Assembly (NCBI GenBank): GCA_015680685.1
Contig: MNCI01030643.1
Coordinates: forward strand, 372,656-436,655
Source: Gnetum montanum
Lineage: Eukaryota; Streptophyta; Gnetopsida; Gnetales; Gnetaceae
Direction: 5' to 3'
Length of the DNA: 64,000 bases
Positions 49,300 to 57,516 of the stretch are shown here, one piece after another. Within the stretch, counting starts at the first letter, position 1. Each line of letters opens with the position of its first letter. The position numbers and the translations under genes are program-made. The notes under the pieces are model-generated. The model had not been told where the DNA came from and did not search any database. It saw only the letters and a program-made list of their open reading frames with translations.

Positions 49300-51109
49300 C
49301 ATGTGCAAGAAGGGATCATGTAACCAAACACATGACTAGACCCTACCAACCCACAAAGGCACAAGTGCAAAGAGACACTACTATGGAGACTAAACATGAA
49401 AATAACAAGGGGAAGTAAGTCAATCTACTTGTTGTTCTAGAAGAACTTGATGGTGCTGCATTTGTAGCAAAAAAAGCTCCATTATAATCATGAATTCCAT
49501 TCACAAACACCTATTATTCATTTGGAAGAACTTGTTAAGGTACAACTACATTCAGCCCTCATAGAGGCCCTATGAAGAGAAGAAGAGGACTCTAAATACA
49601 AGCATGAATCAAGGCCTAGAGTTTCTATCAAATCACAAAGAGATGAATTCTAGAGTCATAAAAGGATAACTAGCCAACATCATTTTCCAACTACTTCATC
49701 TTCCTCCTCATGATCATTGATAAACGTTGATAGAAGGAAACAAAGGTTTAGAGATCATGACAGGGAGAGACATTAGCCTCATGATGGACATGAGAATCAT
49801 CAAAGGCATCTCGATGAAGAAGATGAGGAGTATGAATCATGAAGAGATAAGAACAGATGTGAAGAAAGAGAGCAATATGAGTACCAAAGGGAACATCACT
49901 GCAATAGAGCATATAAACCCTATGACCATGAAGAGCCCCTATTGGCTACTCACAACATGATCAACATAAGAGAAGTAGTGTATACTCTAACCAGGCATGT
50001 GAGAGATAGTCGCATCAAGTGAGTTGACATGAATAATATTCAAAAGTTTGAAGAGGGTTATAATGCAAATCCATAACATTACCTTCAAGTGTTTCACAAT
50101 GCTTGCGCCCTACATAATATCAAAAGTAACTAGAACAAGGTTCAAGTTGCTCCCCATGACACTCATCAAAGAAGTAAAGAGCTAGTACCGATCATTGAAA
50201 CCTGAATCAATCAAAAAATAAAGTACCATACTTGAACTCTTTAATGACAAATACCAAACTTACTCTAGGGTGTCCAATCTTAGAAAGTAGATATAGGGCT
50301 AGAATCAAGGAACACATGAATCCCTTGATGTAAAAATGGGTAGATACTACTCTATTCTACATAGGTTCCCAGGCCATGGATTTTCCCAAAGGGAGCAACT
50401 TAGGCACATTGTTGATGGATTGAGGAATAAAACCAAAGATACCCTTGGGGTCTATGCCCAAGGTAGACTATCAAAGATGACCATCCATCAAATCCAAAGG
50501 CTAATTAATCAAGTGGCAAAGGAGGAAGGTGAGTTTAAAAAGAGAGAATCATCCAAGAAATATAATTTAGATCCATCTATTAGAAAAAGATATGTACAAA
50601 TGTGTGACAAGTAAGAGGAAAAACCCTTGGAATAGGTGATCTAGAAGAAAACTCTACCAATTCAAAAAATTATCAATGATATAGTGATCAAGGTAGAAAA
50701 GATGTGGGACTCATTGAATAAAAATTTGCTATAGTCTTAAAAATTATAGAAGAAAGAACTAAACAAGCCTTCAATAAGGATGAGAAGAAGAAAAAGAAAA
50801 GTGATTATGGACATGAACACTATAAACCAAAAGGAAAACTTGCTTTAGTGAAAGAATGTACTGACTCAAGCTCAAAGGATGAAGAAGGGTGTATAGTGTG
50901 CCAATACAAACATCCTTAAGGATGTTGTCCTATGATGGTACATTTGCAAGAAACAGGGACATATGTGCTTCATCCAAGATTCATCAAAAATCAAATGCCA
51001 ACACAGTTGCCTTACCATCAAGGTAACTACTAACAAACCTTTCAACTAGCTTACTACCCAAGTGTCACAAAAGTAGTATTAGCAATAGTGGTAGCAACCA
51101 CAAGCATGG
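49300..51109 (+). pseudogene. Gag of the third Athila-like element
   Basis: Plus-strand frames show a charged Arg/Glu/His region (49700-49960), DMNNIQKFEEGYNANP at about 50030, GHGFSQREQLRHIVDGL (50336-50614) with GRLSKMTIHQIQRLI, a knuckle-like block CIVCQYKHP near 50905, and MVHLQETGTYVLHP. The tail would be Gln-rich but CAG/CAA codons have decayed to TAG/TAA. Compared with the gags at 12.4-14.4 kb and 33.7-35.6 kb it is similarly broken. Confidence 0.82.
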
Positions 51110-51344
51110 TGTGCCGACCGAAATCGTCGGTGCAAGGCTGGAACGTGACGAACACCGAAAGAGATGCGGGCGGGCACAGTTGACCCTGCCTCCGCTTGAG
51201 GGCGAGCTGGAGTGGGCGAAGGCAGAGTGCCTTGAACGGTCCGCACGCGGATCAAACAAGGACTTCCCCGAGCACCGCCGAAGCGTTAATACGCTGGGTT
51301 ATACGTGAATAGGAAGCAATGAATCAGGCGTGCACGGCGTAAAC

Positions 51345-51480
51345 AGCGTAAACAGAAGTGAACGCAGCGTGAGCGTATGGGCGTGGCAGCGTAAACTGAA
51401 ATGAACGCAGCGTGAGCGTACGGGTGTGAGCGTAAACTGAAATGAGCACAGCGTGAGCGTACAGGCGTGACAGCGTAAGC
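51345..51480. repeat. GCGTAAACTGAAATGA array in the LTR
   Basis: Three units of about 42-45 bp, each GCGTAAAC, A/T-rich core, then CAGCGTGAGCGTA and GGCGTG. Apparent ORFs on the minus strand here translate the repeat. Confidence 0.8.
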
Positions 51481-51876
51481 AGTGAATGGATGCAGGGCAT
51501 AAACAAGAAGACGGCGTGAACAGCGAGCGTATACAAATGGAGACGGAGTGAAAATGCAGGCGAGCGTGAACGAGGAGTGGGCCAAATTGACATAAAACTA
51601 TAAAAGAACTTGCAATAAACGTAAACAATGGATTATAGAGTTAAAATGTTGTGCACCGGTCTGACGCTGTTGTGTAGGGACACAAGGCGGACGTAAAGCC
51701 CCGGTGGACAGAGGGATGCAGCTGGCGGACTCGGTGGGCGAAGCGCGGACTGTGCTCGGCGTGCAGTGTGTAGGGCTTTCAGCGTGAGCGTGAGCGTGTG
51801 AGGGTTTCAGCAGCGTAATTGCTCTGGGTCGGCTCTGGTAAATTTTTGCGGACCTGGTAAATGCGGAAAATCGGGC

Positions 51877-51884
51877 TATTTATA
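51877..51884 (-). promoter_or_regulatory. Young Tat LTR TATA box
   Basis: The minus strand reads CTATAAATAGCCC, a strong plant TATA box in the sense of the element. The equivalent segment exists in both old LTRs (25558-25565 and about 33170). Confidence 0.7.
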
Positions 51885-51949
51885 GGGGTAGGGTTACCGG
51901 GAAAAGCGGACGGGGAGACACATGGCGTACAGACCAGGCGTTACAATTT

Positions 51950-52400
51950 AGAAACTTGGTACACGCTGGGCGTATACGTTACAAGCTGGCGTGTACACGC
52001 TAGGCGTACACGCTGGGCTTGTACGCTGAGCGTAAACATTTACAAGCCGGCGTGTACGCTGGGCGTACACGCTGAGCGCACACGCTAGGCGCATATGCTG
52101 AATGAACATTTTACAAGCTGGCGTGTACGCTGGGCGTACACGCTGGGTGTAAACGCCGGGCGTAGAGACCAACGGATGTCCACTTGCTTCAATCCTTGCT
52201 CTCTGGTGTCATCTTCATGTTGCCATTAGAAATCCTGTCGTCGAGCGTGCCCCTGCCGTACCTGGGCGTGTACACTGAGCTGGGCGTAGACGCTGGGCGT
52301 GAACGCTGGGCGTGAATGCTGGGCGTAGACCCTGGGCGTGAACGCTGGGCGTAGACGCCGGGCGTGAACGCTGGGCATGAACGCTGGGCGTAGACGCTGA
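51950..52400. repeat. CGCTGGGCGTA minisatellite in the LTR
   Basis: Two blocks (about 51960-52165 and 52262-52400) of short 10-12 bp words, mainly GCTGGGCGTA(C/G)ACGC and GCTGGGCGTGAAC. Neighbouring words are partly inverted, giving GCGTGTACGC-type palindromes. The same core recurs in intron 1 of the antisense gene at 57728-57906. Confidence 0.85.
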
Positions 52401-52427
52401 CACAACACTTAAGATTTTTGTGATGTT

Positions 52428-52796
52428 TCAGGCGGCTTCTCCAGTGAGAGGAAACAAAGGATTTATGTATGTATGGGGGCTAAGAGTATGGTATGAATCC
52501 GCATGTTCAAACTGGGCTACGAATTCATCTTCCTCTTCCTCCTCATTTTGAGGTTCTAGTATGGACCGTGTAGCCTGACTCCTAGCCATAACCAGTTGGG
52601 TCAGGANAGTGTGCGGCATGCCGGTCCTTGTCGATAGCTGTCTTTCAGCCGACTCGGAACTCAAGCGTGCGACGTGCGTCCTTTGGTGGAATGGTACTCT
52701 TGGTGGTTTTTCAAGAGAACCAGTTGTCACTACCAAAGTCACGGGGCGATGTTTTACATTCTTTGGAGGAACAGCTCCCTTCTTTGGGGAAACCAT
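52428..52796 (-). CDS. Hypothetical 122-residue ORF next to the 3' LTR
   Basis: An open frame from 52796 to 52428, acidic in its middle (EEEEEDEF). No family was recognised. Its stop codon TGA is supplied by the first bases of the 3' LTR. One ambiguous base (N at 52607) falls inside it. It could be a chance frame in the untranslated region or an extra small ORF of the kind some Tat elements carry near the 3' LTR. Confidence 0.25.
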   Translation of the reverse strand: MVSPKKGAVPPKNVKHRPVTLVVTTGSLEKPPRVPFHQRTHVARLSSESAERQLSTRTGMPHTXLTQLVMARSQATRSILEPQNEEEEEDEFVAQFEHADSYHTLSPHTYINPLFPLTGEAA

Positions 52797-53264
52797 TAGC
52801 GAAGAGCCAAAGCCATGCGATAGGAAGTTTCCTGATTGCGTTTAACATGAGTTTTTTTTTTTAAATTGTACTCATGCGCTGATCTTGTGTTCTACATGTT
52901 CCGACTGCCGTAGCGTTTCGCAGCATGCAGTGGTTTGATAGACAGATAGTGGGTTTTCGGGGGAACGGGAATATGCGGGTTAATGGTTCGATTTAGTCTT
53001 GCCAGGTGAACGAATGGACATTGCCTCATCTTGCTACTTATGATGAAACGCGCTCTCGTACGAGAACTTCCGGGTGTCACCCTGCAAGCACAACTCCAAA
53101 GAGACAAGAAAATCATGAGTGCATTGACGAGTGTAGATTTAGGCAGCTGCAGGTGAACAAAAATACTGCGGCGATTCTGAGCATTGAATGTGAATGTCGA
53201 CGATGCTAATGAAGGATGTGATGATTCTGACAAATGGAGGCGGCTAGGAGACGGAGAGTTGCAG
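52797..53264 (-). other. Young Tat 3' untranslated region
   Basis: Homologous to the old element's 26157-27350 but shorter. Short frames on both strands lack motifs. A T-run lies at 52852-52862. Confidence 0.55.
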
Positions 53265-53517
53265 ATGAATGCGCTAGTTTATAGTCCTAGCAGACTATCG
53301 TGGGTTAGTTTCATGTCATAACCCATTGGACATTGCCCGTTTAGCGTCGTGGCAGACGTTGCGTTGCCAGTTTTAAGTCTTAGCAGACCATGAAGAGGCG
53401 AACTAGTTTATGGTCTTAGCAGACTCCGTGGTGTTAGTTTGAAGTCATAACCCAGGACTTTTCTGTGGTATCAGTTTATAGTCATAATCCAGGACTGTCG
53501 CGTACCTCAGTTCGTAC
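53265..53517. repeat. TAGTTTATAGTC array, 3' side
   Basis: Six degenerate units of about 40-50 bp, with the pattern (C/T)AGTTTATAGTC(A/C)TA then GCAGAC or CCAGGAC, ending directly at the integrase stop. Related units lie at 61801-62090. Confidence 0.8.
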
Positions 53518-55932
53518 TCATGTATAGAATGGTTTGAGGAACAGATGATTGGTTGGATTTGCAAACTCTTTTCCGTCCATGTCGGCTAGTTTAAATGCCC
53601 CGTTGTCGAATGTTTTGATAACAAGGAAAGGCCCTTCCCAGTTGACTGCGAATTTATCTGGGTGTTCCCGAACAGCTTTAAGTACTAGGTCTCCTTCTTT
53701 GATGGGACGCTTATGAATGTCATGTCGATGTCGTTGCCGTTGTTGTTTCTGGTACCATTCGATCTGATCGAGTGCACGCACGCGTTCCTCCTCCACCGAG
53801 TCCAGGTCAATGATGCGTAAATCATTGTTTTGCTCGTCGTCGAGGAGTCCGGAGAGAGTGATCCTTAGAGATGGTACCTGCAATTCCAAAGGTAAAATAG
53901 CTTCCGAACCATAAACAAGACTATATGGGGTTTTACCTGTCGAAGTCCGATGGGTGGTACGGTATGCCCATAATGCGTACGCCAGTTGTTCGTGCCATCT
54001 TCGTTTGCTCTGGACAAGCATCTTTTTGAGTACTATGATGATCGTCTTGTTTGTTGACTCTGCCTGCCCGCTGCTTTGAGGGTAGTAAGGGGATGAAAAC
54101 GAGTGCTTGATCTCTAGACTATCGCAGAACATTTTGGTCTCGGCGCTACTAAATTGTGGCCCGTTGTCGGTGATGATTGCCATGGGAATGCCAAAACGGG
54201 TTACAATGTTTTCGAGGATAAAGTTGCATACCTTTTTAGAAGTAGTTTTACGAAGGGGCGCCGCTTCTACCCATTTTGTGAAGTACTCAATCGCTGTTAT
54301 AATAAAGCTATGCCCGGCAGAAGACGTAGGTGTTATTGGGCCGATGAGATCTAGTCCCCATTTTTGGAAGGGCCATGTGATTTGTGTTGTGTGCAACTCG
54401 TTTGGTGGAATGTGGATGAGATTACCGTGTTTTTGGCATACACTACATGTTTTGACCTTAGACTGACAGTCGTGTTCCATGTGCGGCCAATAGTAACCTA
54501 GGCGTCTTATCTTGGTTGCCATTGCCCTCGGTGCAATGTGCCCCCCGCATATTCCGTCATGTACCTGTTCAACAATTGTTTGGGCCTCGGTGCTGTTGAC
54601 GCATGTTAGCAGTATGCCTTCGTAGGATCGGCGGCACAACGTATCCCCTATTAATGTGTATTGCTTAGAACGCTTGCGTACTGCATCCTTTTGCGCGTTG
54701 GTTAGATGTTGTGGTGCTTTGCCGCGCAAGAGGTATTCTTTTACGTCATCGTACCATTCATTAGTGTGCGTTGTGGTGACGGATGCAATTGGAAGTGCGT
54801 CGAGGGTGTTCGTTATGGGCTCGACACAGCTGGTCACGGAACTTGGTAATGCATGAAACGTGTCAGGGGATATGTTTAAGGCTAAGGTTGCTAAGGTGTC
54901 TGCAATGGTATTGTTGTTCCTAGGGATATACTGGACGTCAACTTTTTCGAACCGTTTAAGTAGGTGCTTAGCTAAATCACAGTATGGTTGTAAGTGTTGT
55001 GCTTTACACGTATAGACATCTGTGACTTGGTTTACGACTAGTTGTGAATCCCCTCTGACTACAAGCCGTGTAATGTCCGAGGTTAATGCGACTGCGAGAC
55101 CTCTAAGGAGACCTTCATACTCTGCTATGTTGTTGGTACAATGAAAATTGAAGCGATAGGCGAAAGGCTTGATTTCTCCAGAGGGGTATGTTATTACGGC
55201 GGCAGCGCTTCCTCCGCGGGCGGTGGATGCTCCATCAAAGTTTAGAACCGCCTCGTAGTCATCTGGCACCGCGTCTATTGCGTTCACATTCTCGTCTGGG
55301 AATTCGGGTTCTATTGTACCTGGATCATGCGTTGGCGATGTGGTCATTTGGTTCGCTATGGCCTGACCCTTTACTGACGATTGTGCTACATAATGCAGGT
55401 CGAACTCAGCTATGATTGCTTTCCAACGGGCTATCCTGCTTGACTCATAAATGTTTCCGGTTATAGCTCTGAGCACATTATCTTTGCAAATTATGTTAAC
55501 TCGATTCTGGAAAAGATAATGTCGCCATTTCTTTAAAGAGAAAACTAAAGCTAAGCATGATTTTTCTACGTCGTTATATCTCTTTTCATGGGCAACCATT
55601 GCATGACTCAGATAGTATACAGGGATCTCAATTCCGTCATCTCGTTTTTGGCACAACATGGATGCGATCGATGATTCTGATGTTGCCAAGTAGATGTAGA
55701 ACGGCCTATCATTTTTGGGCGGGAATACAGTGGGTAACCGAGCGAGTGTTGTTTTAACGTTGTCAAATGCTTCTTGACACTGCGGTGTCCATTCAAAGCG
55801 AGTGTTTTTACGTAGTAGGTGGTTCATAGGTGCAAGTTTTCCCGTCAAATTTTCTATGAACCTCCTAATGAACTGCAACTGCCCTTGTAGCCCTCGGAGT
55901 TCGGTTAGATTGCTAGGTGATTGTAGGTTCAT
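53518..55932 (-). CDS. Tat pol C-terminal part: RNase H, archaeal-type RNase H, integrase
   Basis: An 804-codon open frame. Residues about 1-75 finish RT (TELRGLQGQLQF). Residues about 78-200 are the ordinary gypsy RNase H (FYIYLATSESSIAS, EKSCLALVFSLKKWRHYL), in which the first expected catalytic Asp is not visible. Residues about 230-360 are a second, archaeal-type RNase H with LNFDGAS, NIAEYEGL, VRGDSQLV and IADTLA supplying the acidic set. Residues about 445-500 are the integrase HHCC zinc domain (VHDGICGGH, CSVCQKH). The core follows with D, D and E in GLDLIGP, ITDNGPQFS and GQAESTNK, then a C-terminal tail (NWEGPFLV). All integrase catalytic residues are present. In life it would be part of a longer pol; here it is cut from RT by a frameshift near 55950. 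Confidence 0.93.
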   Translation of the reverse strand: MNLQSPSNLTELRGLQGQLQFIRRFIENLTGKLAPMNHLLRKNTRFEWTPQCQEAFDNVKTTLARLPTVFPPKNDRPFYIYLATSESSIASMLCQKRDDGIEIPVYYLSHAMVAHEKRYNDVEKSCLALVFSLKKWRHYLFQNRVNIICKDNVLRAITGNIYESSRIARWKAIIAEFDLHYVAQSSVKGQAIANQMTTSPTHDPGTIEPEFPDENVNAIDAVPDDYEAVLNFDGASTARGGSAAAVITYPSGEIKPFAYRFNFHCTNNIAEYEGLLRGLAVALTSDITRLVVRGDSQLVVNQVTDVYTCKAQHLQPYCDLAKHLLKRFEKVDVQYIPRNNNTIADTLATLALNISPDTFHALPSSVTSCVEPITNTLDALPIASVTTTHTNEWYDDVKEYLLRGKAPQHLTNAQKDAVRKRSKQYTLIGDTLCRRSYEGILLTCVNSTEAQTIVEQVHDGICGGHIAPRAMATKIRRLGYYWPHMEHDCQSKVKTCSVCQKHGNLIHIPPNELHTTQITWPFQKWGLDLIGPITPTSSAGHSFIITAIEYFTKWVEAAPLRKTTSKKVCNFILENIVTRFGIPMAIITDNGPQFSSAETKMFCDSLEIKHSFSSPYYPQSSGQAESTNKTIIIVLKKMLVQSKRRWHEQLAYALWAYRTTHRTSTGKTPYSLVYGSEAILPLELQVPSLRITLSGLLDDEQNNDLRIIDLDSVEEERVRALDQIEWYQKQQRQRHRHDIHKRPIKEGDLVLKAVREHPDKFAVNWEGPFLVIKTFDNGAFKLADMDGKEFANPTNHLFLKPFYT

Positions 55933-57011
55933 AATGGCCTTAACCTTATCGGGTCTACCCGTATCCTTGCCTCTGAGGCTACAAATCCAAGCATTTTACC
56001 CATTTTGACGCCGAAAACGCATTTCTTCGGATTAAGCCTTAGTTCGTATTTTAGACAACGTTTTAATACTAAGTCAAGATCCTGCACGTGTTGTTCTGGC
56101 GATTTTGATTTGACCACTATGTCGTCCACTTAGTCATTGAGTGAGTGTAAGATATAATCACTGAAAATGTACGTCATCGCTCTTTGATACGTGGCCCCAG
56201 CATTCTTGAGACCAAAAGGCATCATTGTATAACAAAAGGTTCCCCAAGGTGTCATGAAAGTGGTTCGGAGCTGATGCTCCGGGTTGATACGTATCTGGTT
56301 ATATCCTGAGAACCCATCCATGAAGGATAATAGGGCATGCCCAGCAGTTGAGTCAACTAGTTGATCAATGCTAGGTAAAGGGAAGTCATCCTTTACGGTT
56401 GCTACGTTAAGGTCTCGGAAGTCAATGCAAAGACGAATGCTACCATTCTTCTTTGGGACTATAACCATGTTCAATACCCATTCGGCGTAGTCAACAACCC
56501 TAATGAAACCAGCTTGATAGAGCTTGGTAATTTCACTACGAACCGCTAACGCCACTTCGGGTTTAACCTTTCGTGCTTTCTGTTTTACTGGCTTTAGTTT
56601 CGGGTCAAGGATGATGTTGTGCTGGACAATACGGGGGTCTAATCCGGGCATGTCTATATAGGACCACGCAAATGCCTTCATATTGTCCTTAATTATGTTT
56701 TCCATGTCTCTAGCCAAACTTGGTTCTAATAGTGTACTTAGTTTTAGGATTTTAGTTTCGCCATTGGGCATGGTGATAGGTGTTTCGGTTAGAGGGTCCT
56801 CGGTAATGTTTTCAGCTTCAATGTCGAGGGACATTGTCATCCCCTCATATTCATCAACCGTTTGTTGTGTGGAGGCTATCGTGAGGTCGTTTGTTGATGA
56901 GCTCGTGTAAATGAGGTTCGCATCGATACTCCTTTCTATTGCGCCGTATGATCCATCAATGACCAACGGCTCGGTCAAGCGCTTGCAATCCATTAGGCAA
57001 GTTCCTGTCAA
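55929..57011 (-). pseudogene. Tat reverse transcriptase with two disabling lesions
   Basis: The frame from 57011 to 56130 carries WSYIDMPGLD, the KPVKQK block, VPKKNGSIRLCIDFRDLN, FPLPSIDQ, LLSFMDGFSGYNQI and MPFGLKNAGATYQRAM, the normal gypsy RT order. A TAA at 56130-56132 sits exactly where the Tyr codon of the catalytic Y-V-D-D is expected; V-D-D-I-V-V follows. The frame continues to about 55951, where one base is missing and translation shifts, and resumes in the 55932 frame. No ATG opens it; on the minus strand an intron-acceptor-like TGACAG precedes 57004. Catalytically this copy would be dead unless both defects were bypassed. Confidence 0.93.
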
Positions 57012-57103
57012 TGCATGGAAAGTTTGATAAGATAGCGGAGGTCGTTTCAGGTTTTTTCAGCAATCTTTAGCGTACATGTATGGAAATGAGTTAGTATGAC
57101 AAA

Positions 57104-57193
57104 CGAACGGCAGTTTAATGCCTTACCGGGCAACGAACGGCAGTTTAATGCCTTACCGGGCAACGAACGGCAGTTTAATGCCTTACCGGGCAA
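57104..57193. repeat. 30-bp perfect triplication upstream of the antisense gene
   Basis: Three identical 30-bp units start at 57104, 57134 and 57164 (opening CGAACGGCAGTTTAATGCC), with a partial fourth at 57194. They lie about 165-255 bp upstream of the antisense gene's TATA box and between it and RT. Confidence 0.95.
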
Positions 57194-57356
57194 CGAACAG
57201 CGAAATTTGTTGTTTATGTCGTTTTTATGTGTAGATTTTGTATCTTTTTTGAAAAATTCAAAACGGATTCGAAAAAGCGCGAAAAACGAGGCAAAAAGCA
57301 AGAAAAACGGAAAAGCGGCGGCGGCGGCGACGGCGTCAGCGTCAGCGTGAACGCGC

Positions 57357-57364
57357 TATAAATA
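57357..57364 (+). promoter_or_regulatory. TATA box of the antisense gene
   Basis: TATAAATA within CGCTATAAATAGGAAGC, a consensus plant TATA box on the plus strand. The first downstream ATG is at 57517, in frame with the spliced ORF, with no earlier ATG between. A start near 57390 is expected. Confidence 0.75.
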
Positions 57365-57419
57365 GGAAGCGGGGGCGTCATTTTGTCATTTCACTTTCGG
57401 AGCGTGAGCGTGAACCAAG

Positions 57420-57516
57420 CCAAAACCCCAACGTGAACGCCGAGCCAAACCCCAGCGTGAACACCGAGCCAAACCCCAGCGTGAACGCCGAGAAGAGCCC
57501 TAGCGTGAACGCCGAG
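57420..57516 (+). repeat. 24-bp leader repeats ending at the ATG
   Basis: Four units of 24-25 bp (CCAAACCCCAGCGTGAACGC plus CGAG) run up to the start codon at 57517. Three are 24 bp, a multiple of three, and the frame is open from 57433, so the array could be translated from an upstream non-ATG codon as PNPSVNAE repeats. Confidence 0.85.

Larger units (their letters stand above)
48023..51109 (+). mobile_element. Third Athila-like element, 5' part
   Basis: A plus-strand LTR (48023-48892) followed by leader and gag (to 51109). The gag is interrupted inside its Gln-rich C-terminal tail by the young Tat element at 51110. The remainder must lie beyond the right edge of the window, after the Tat element. 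Confidence 0.82.
51110..52430 (-). repeat. Young Tat 3' LTR
   Basis: 1321 bp, TGTGCCGACC to GATGTTTCA. Its ends align with the old Tat LTRs (GACCGAAAT near the left end, TTTTTGTGATGTTTCA at the right). It holds three GC-rich repeat blocks. The 5' LTR is outside the window, so divergence between LTRs cannot be estimated. Confidence 0.88.

Noticed and set aside
51111-51640. Several overlapping ORFs of 60-109 codons on both strands
   Set aside because: They are translations of GC-rich LTR repeats; frames on both strands stay open because the repeat units lack stops. No protein motif is seen.
54107-54466. 119-codon plus-strand ORF
   Set aside because: Antisense shadow of the intact integrase frame; no motif of its own.
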